Part shown: piece by piece, positions 60,480-64,000 of the stretch
Layout: each line of letters begins with the position of its first letter
Position numbering within the stretch: the stretch's first letter is position 1
Assembly (NCBI RefSeq): GCF_004339095.1
Contig: NZ_SMGQ01000013.1
Span: 324,352 to 388,351 of the forward strand
Direction of reading: 5' to 3'
Origin: Natranaerovirga hydrolytica
GTDB taxonomy: Bacteria > Bacillota > Clostridia > Lachnospirales > DSM-24629
DNA length: 64,000 nucleotides
Program-made: the position numbers and the translations under genes
The notes under the pieces: generated by a model
Told to the model about the DNA's origin: nothing
What the model saw: only the letters and a program-made list of their open reading frames with translations
The model's database searches: none

Positions 60480-61625
60480 ATGGAACATTTAAAACAATTT
60501 GAAGCAATTATTAAGCAACAACTTGAAAGAGTAGAAAGAATAAAAAAACAAGATGACTTTATTGATTATGGAAGTTTAGATACGATTATTATTGGTGTAG
60601 TAGGTGGAGATGGAATTGGTCCAGCCATTACAAACCAAGCAAAAAGAATTCTTGAATTTTTATTAAAAGATGATGTGGATTCTGGGAAAGTAGAATTTAG
60701 AGTTATTGAAGGGTGTACCATTGAAAAAAGAGCAGAAGTTGGAAAAGCAATTCCAGACGATGTATTAGAAGAACTTAAAAAATGTCATGTTATATTAAAA
60801 GGACCTACAACAACACCAAGAAAAGGTGATCCTTGGCCAAATGTTGAAAGTGCTAATGTTGCAATGAGAAAAGAGTTAGATTTATTTGCAAATATGCGTC
60901 CTGTAAAAGTACCAGAAGAAGGTATTGATTGGACTTTCTTTAGAGAGAATACTGAAGATTTATATGCATTAGGAAGTCAAGGGATTAATGTAACAGAAGA
61001 TTTAGCACTTGATTTTAAAGTTATTACGACACAAGGAACAAGACGTATTGCCAAAGCGGCTTTTGATTATGCTAAGAAAAATGGTAAGAAAAAAGTAACC
61101 GTTGTAACAAAAGCAAATGTTGTTAAAACAACAGATGGTAAATTCTTAGACGTATGTAAAGAAGTTGCAAAAGATTATCCAGAAATCGAAATGGATGACT
61201 GGTATATTGATATTATGACTGCAAAATTAATTGATGAAAAAAGAAGAAAAGATTTCCAAGTGTTGGTATTACCAAATCTTTACGGAGATATTTTAACAGA
61301 TGAAGCTGCAGAATTCCAAGGTGGTGTAGGAACAGCTGGAAGTGCAAATATCGGTAAAAGATATGCAATGTTTGAAGCGATTCACGGTTCAGCGCCAAGA
61401 ATGGTAGACGAAGGAAGAGATATTTATGCAGATCCTTCAAGTGTTATTAGAGCAGGTGCAATGATGCTAAGTCACTTAGGTTATCAAGAAGAAGCAGATA
61501 AACTATTCAAAGCATTAGAAATTTGTTCTCAAACTGAGAAAAAATTAGTGATGACAGGACGCTCTACAGGTGCTACAAGTGAAGATTATTCAAATTACAT
61601 TATGGGAACAATTGATAAATTGTAA
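60480..61625 (+). CDS. icd: Isocitrate dehydrogenase (isocitrate/isopropylmalate dehydrogenase family)
   Basis: This 381-residue decarboxylating dehydrogenase makes 2-oxoglutarate. The family motifs are VVGGDGIGPAITNQAKRILE (ends VVGGDGIG and RILE), KGPTTTPRK, the substrate block SANVAMRKELDLFANMRPVK, FRENTEDLYALGSQG and the coenzyme/metal block NLYGDILTDEAAEFQGGVG and AMFEAIHGSAPRMVDEGRDIYADPSS (ends AMFEAIHG and ADPSS). The SANVAMRK stretch and flanking context favour isocitrate over isopropylmalate. NAD or NADP preference is not settled by eye. AAGGAGGATTATA precedes the ATG. With the two genes before it, it forms the oxidative branch to glutamate. Confidence 0.9.
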   Translation: MEHLKQFEAIIKQQLERVERIKKQDDFIDYGSLDTIIIGVVGGDGIGPAITNQAKRILEFLLKDDVDSGKVEFRVIEGCTIEKRAEVGKAIPDDVLEELKKCHVILKGPTTTPRKGDPWPNVESANVAMRKELDLFANMRPVKVPEEGIDWTFFRENTEDLYALGSQGINVTEDLALDFKVITTQGTRRIAKAAFDYAKKNGKKKVTVVTKANVVKTTDGKFLDVCKEVAKDYPEIEMDDWYIDIMTAKLIDEKRRKDFQVLVLPNLYGDILTDEAAEFQGGVGTAGSANIGKRYAMFEAIHGSAPRMVDEGRDIYADPSSVIRAGAMMLSHLGYQEEADKLFKALEICSQTEKKLVMTGRSTGATSEDYSNYIMGTIDKL

Positions 61626-61645
61626 TAATTAAGGAGGCGCCTCTG

Positions 61646-62320
61646 TTGAGTGACTATAAGGTCCAAGATGAAGTGACGGATAAGTATTCCTTAAGAGGAA
61701 GGGTTTTTCATCGGCTAAGAGAAGATATACTTGTAGGAAAATATAAAGAAAACGAATCTTTAAAAGAAACCATTATTTCTAATGAATTAGGCGTTAGTAG
61801 AACGCCTGTACGTGAGGCGATTCGTCAATTGGAATTAGAAGGATTGGTTAATATTATACCTAACAAGGGTGCCATCGTTACAGGTATAAATGAAAAAGAC
61901 ATTAAAGATATATATGCAATTCGATCATTATTAGAAGGTTTATGCGCTAGGTGGGCAGTAGATCATTTTACAGAAAAGAAAATCGAACAGATAGAAGAAA
62001 TAATATATTTGTCTGAGTTTCATATTCGCAAAGGACATTTTGAACATGTATATGAATTAGACAACAAATTTCATGAAGCACTATATGATGCATCTAATAG
62101 CAAGACATTAAAACACCTGCTATCTGACTTTCATTATTATGTTCAAAAAGTAAGAAAAGAATCTTTGTCTACTAACAAACGTGCGCTTAAGTCAATAGAA
62201 GAGCATAAAGCAATTCTTGAAGCCATTAAAAATAAAGATGGTGACAAAGCAGAATATTTAGCAAACCTTCATATAAAAAATACTTCAAAAAATGTAATCG
62301 ATAATTATTTAGATCAATAA
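61646..62320 (+). CDS. GntR-family (FadR/FCD subfamily) transcriptional regulator
   Basis: This 224-residue regulator has the GntR winged helix at about 13-75 (GRVFHRLREDILVGKYKENESLKET, ends GRVFHRL and SLKET; SRTPVREAIRQLELEGLV is the classical recognition helix) followed by an all-helical FCD ligand domain with EALYDASNSKTLKHLL and late helices. FCD domains bind small carboxylates through metal-bound His. Position at the end of the citrate-isocitrate operon and the palindrome over that operon's promoter suggest it senses a pathway acid such as 2-oxoglutarate or citrate; the ligand is unproven. The start is TTG 61646, seven to eight bases after AAGGAGG. Confidence 0.92.
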   Translation: MSDYKVQDEVTDKYSLRGRVFHRLREDILVGKYKENESLKETIISNELGVSRTPVREAIRQLELEGLVNIIPNKGAIVTGINEKDIKDIYAIRSLLEGLCARWAVDHFTEKKIEQIEEIIYLSEFHIRKGHFEHVYELDNKFHEALYDASNSKTLKHLLSDFHYYVQKVRKESLSTNKRALKSIEEHKAILEAIKNKDGDKAEYLANLHIKNTSKNVIDNYLDQ

Positions 62321-62323
62321 AAG

Positions 62324-62358
62324 AAGTTGTCTCAGGTTAGCCTGGGATAACTTTTTTT
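62324..62358 (+). terminator. Terminator of the citrate-to-2-oxoglutarate operon
   Basis: AAGTTGTCTCAGG (62324-62336) pairs with CCTGGGATAACTT (62341-62353) with two wobbles, followed by TTTTT. Confidence 0.9.
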
Positions 62359-62507
62359 ATTTGTATCACGAGGATTATGATGACCATTATAAAGTATTCT
62401 AAAATAGTCATCATTTGGATATATATGACTATATGCACTTATAAATAAAAGTTATATAATGAAAAAATGATAAAAAATAATATAATGAGATTAAGGAGGA
62501 GTAAACC

Positions 62508-62981
62508 ATGGATTATAATAATAACGATCTTACTTTGCCCAACCAAAACTATATGATGGGTATCATAGGTGGTATTCTAGGTGCAGTTGCCGGTGCTTTG
62601 ATATGGGCAGTGATAACGGTTGTAACTGATTATCAAATTGGCTGGATGGCAATAGGTGTTGGCTTTTTAGTAGGAAAAAGTGTTAGTTATTTTGGTAATG
62701 GAGAACATGTTAATTTTAGAATTATTGGAGCAATATTTGCATTGCTAGGGTGTCTATTCGGCAATGTACTAGCATTAACAATTATTTTATCGAACTATTA
62801 TAGCGTTCCATTATTTGAGCTCATCGGTATAATGAATATTGGAATGGTCATTGAGCTTCTTGTAGATACATTTGATGCTATGGATATATTATTTTATGGC
62901 TTGGCAATATTACAAGGCTATAAAATTTCTGTAAAAGAGGTTGTAAACAAAGACATAGATGATAAATATGGAATGCTTTAG
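62508..62981 (+). CDS. Small integral membrane protein of unknown function
   Basis: This 157-residue protein has four hydrophobic segments: MMGIIGGILGAVAGALIWAV (about 16-36), a WMAIGVGFLVGKSVSYFG segment, FRIIGAIFALLGCLFGNVLAL (ends FRIIGA and NVLAL), and a final weaker one. The GGILGAVAGALIWA start resembles DUF-type glycine-zipper membrane proteins, but I cannot name the family. It stands alone with AAGGAGGAGTAAACC before the ATG; a stem at 63087 ends the region. There is no functional link to its neighbours that I can see. Confidence 0.72.
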   Translation: MDYNNNDLTLPNQNYMMGIIGGILGAVAGALIWAVITVVTDYQIGWMAIGVGFLVGKSVSYFGNGEHVNFRIIGAIFALLGCLFGNVLALTIILSNYYSVPLFELIGIMNIGMVIELLVDTFDAMDILFYGLAILQGYKISVKEVVNKDIDDKYGML

Positions 62982-63086
62982 AACGTAAAATTATACATAC
63001 AGTCAATTACTGTAGTTCTTATAAATGCATAATATTTTGAATGAGCAGTACCTCTGAATATTTTATAAAATGAGTGATTTGAAAGT

Positions 63087-63121
63087 TAGGTTGAATTAAC
63101 ATAATTCATCCTATTTTTTTA
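63087..63121 (+). terminator. Terminator about 105 bp after the membrane protein gene
   Basis: TAGGTTGAATTA (63087-63098) pairs with TAATTCATCCTA (63102-63113, one mismatch), followed by TTTTTTT. The region between the gene and this stem holds no ORF. Confidence 0.8.
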
Positions 63122-63369
63122 TAAAATTTTCTTGTAGTTAGTAAAAAGTTGTACGCGTTAAATTTAGGTTGGAAATAAAAATAAGAGTGTTTAGTCATAG
63201 AAGAATTTAAAAATGAAGATTATTTATCTTTGAAATCAAATAGAATAAAAGTTTTAAAGAAGTAAAAAATTACAAATTATATTTAAACATATAGATAGGT
63301 TATTGATAAAGCAAACAGACTTTAATATAATAAAATTATATACAATAGTTAAAATTTACATAAAAATAG

Positions 63370-63397
63370 TTGAATATTCATAGAGTAATGATATAAT
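63370..63397 (+). promoter_or_regulatory. Probable promoter of the ECF sigma gene
   Basis: TTGAAT (63370-63375), 16 bp, TATAAT (63392-63397). Between 63122 and 63369 I see only AT-rich DNA. No GAAC-type ECF self-promoter is evident. Confidence 0.6.
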
Positions 63398-63485
63398 TAA
63401 TTTACAGACTTACTTAGGCTAAAAAATACTAACAAATGATTATTTTCATTGCAAGAATACTAAATATATTTGGGGGGATATAATA

Positions 63486-63998
63486 GTGAAAAAAATGCAA
63501 GAAATAGATCCGATAAAGTTTGAAAAATTTTATAGCACCTATAAAAAAGAAATGTATTATACTGCTTTTACTATATTAAAAGATTATTACGAAGCTGAAG
63601 ATATTTGTCATAATGCCTTTGTTAAGACAATAGATAAGCTGAATAAAAATATGGATATTAATAATACAGAAATGAAATATTATTTAATTAAAACTGTGAA
63701 AAATTTATCTATTAATAAATACAAGGTAAATCAAAAATCTATTGTAACCCATACGGATTTTTTGAGGAATAGAGAATGTGAGAATACGCTTAACCCAGAA
63801 GCAATGATATTAATGCAAGAAGATAAAATAAAATTTCTTGAAAAACTAAAAAAACTAAAAGTTAACTATGCACATATATTGTACTTAAAATATTTCTTAG
63901 ATTTAAGTAATCTAGAAATATCAAAGAGATTAAACATATCACTGGGTAATACTAAAACAAGACTTTTGAGGGCTAGGAAAGCGTATACAAATATATAG
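63486..63998 (+). CDS. ECF-type RNA polymerase sigma factor
   Basis: This 170-residue sigma-70-family protein has region 2 (FYSTYKKEMYYTAFTILKDYYEAEDICHNAF, ends FYSTYKKE and CHNAF; the D-x-E-D-I-x-x-x-x-F core is the polymerase contact) and region 4 (VNYAHILYLKYFLDLSNLEISKRLNISLGNTKTRLLRARK, ends VNYAHILYL and RLLRARK) with its helix-turn-helix. There is no region 1.2 or 3. The start is GTG 63486 five bases after TTGGGGGGAT. The stop is two bases from the window end, so a cognate anti-sigma gene, usually next, would be outside. The signal it answers is unknown. Confidence 0.9.
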   Translation: MKKMQEIDPIKFEKFYSTYKKEMYYTAFTILKDYYEAEDICHNAFVKTIDKLNKNMDINNTEMKYYLIKTVKNLSINKYKVNQKSIVTHTDFLRNRECENTLNPEAMILMQEDKIKFLEKLKKLKVNYAHILYLKYFLDLSNLEISKRLNISLGNTKTRLLRARKAYTNI

Positions 63999-64000
63999 AA

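Noticed and set aside
63122-63369. Possible small gene or RNA before the ECF sigma factor
   Set aside because: Only very AT-rich sequence with frequent stops and no hairpin worth reporting was found.

Overview
The window is AT-rich bacterial DNA with strong Shine-Dalgarno sites, two T-box leaders, tandem 6S RNAs, cortex/SpoIID-type genes and a clostridial set of enzymes (PPi-type phosphofructokinase, a Re-citrate-synthase-like enzyme, ferredoxin-type glutamate synthase). This points to an anaerobic, probably spore-forming Clostridia member, plausibly of the Lachnospirales. Three secreted pectate lyases and a rhamnogalacturonan acetylesterase suggest a pectin user, and several extracytoplasmic proteins are very acidic, as in salt- or alkali-adapted species. 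A Natranaerovirga-like organism would fit, but that is inference.

Layout. 1-250: 3' end of a DUF1874/AcrIII-1-like protein. 390-3760: arsenic operon arsR-arsD-arsA plus a metallophosphoesterase, with operator palindromes in and after a consensus promoter and no efflux pump gene in view. 3779-9070: OFA-type transporter, a Fur-boxed DUF2325 gene, YibE/F, a NifX-like protein and an acidic lipoprotein. 9069-15765: rhamnogalacturonan acetylesterase, pdaA, a MarR-controlled flavin pair, a CDF transporter, an HD-GYP protein and PPi-type PFK. 15766-23270: a non-coding region with two tandem 6S RNAs, then gltB-gltD. 23267-26649: a SpoIID-like lipoprotein and a YihY protein.

26650-35560 is the pectin block: a giant double-PL1 lyase, a PL9 lyase and a single-PL1 lyase. 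All three share one beta-rich module, nearly identical at DNA level in the last two. The first two have long leaders with a hairpin followed by a tiny ribosome-bound-looking ORF, and the third has a similar arrangement. 35600-42161: Phe T-box-pheS-pheT, a second SpoIID protein and queA. 42163-47532: SGNH hydrolase, then hisC-aroF-tyrA-aroA for Phe/Tyr synthesis. 47637-52772: EF-G paralogue and Leu T-box-leuS.

52765-56651 is the least explained region: six small proteins of unknown family (Met-rich proteins sharing an L/V-S/T-P-E-like motif, Gly-rich double-hydrophobic peptides, and peptides with hydrophobic tails) around an intracellular subtilisin. Some have sporulation-type promoter matches, so a late-sporulation or spore-coat function is a reasonable hypothesis. 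56965-62358 is an operon for 2-oxoglutarate synthesis (Re-citrate synthase-like, aconitase, isocitrate dehydrogenase) ending in a GntR regulator, with a GntR-type palindrome over its promoter. It supplies the carbon skeleton that GltBD uses. The window ends with a small membrane protein and an ECF sigma factor.
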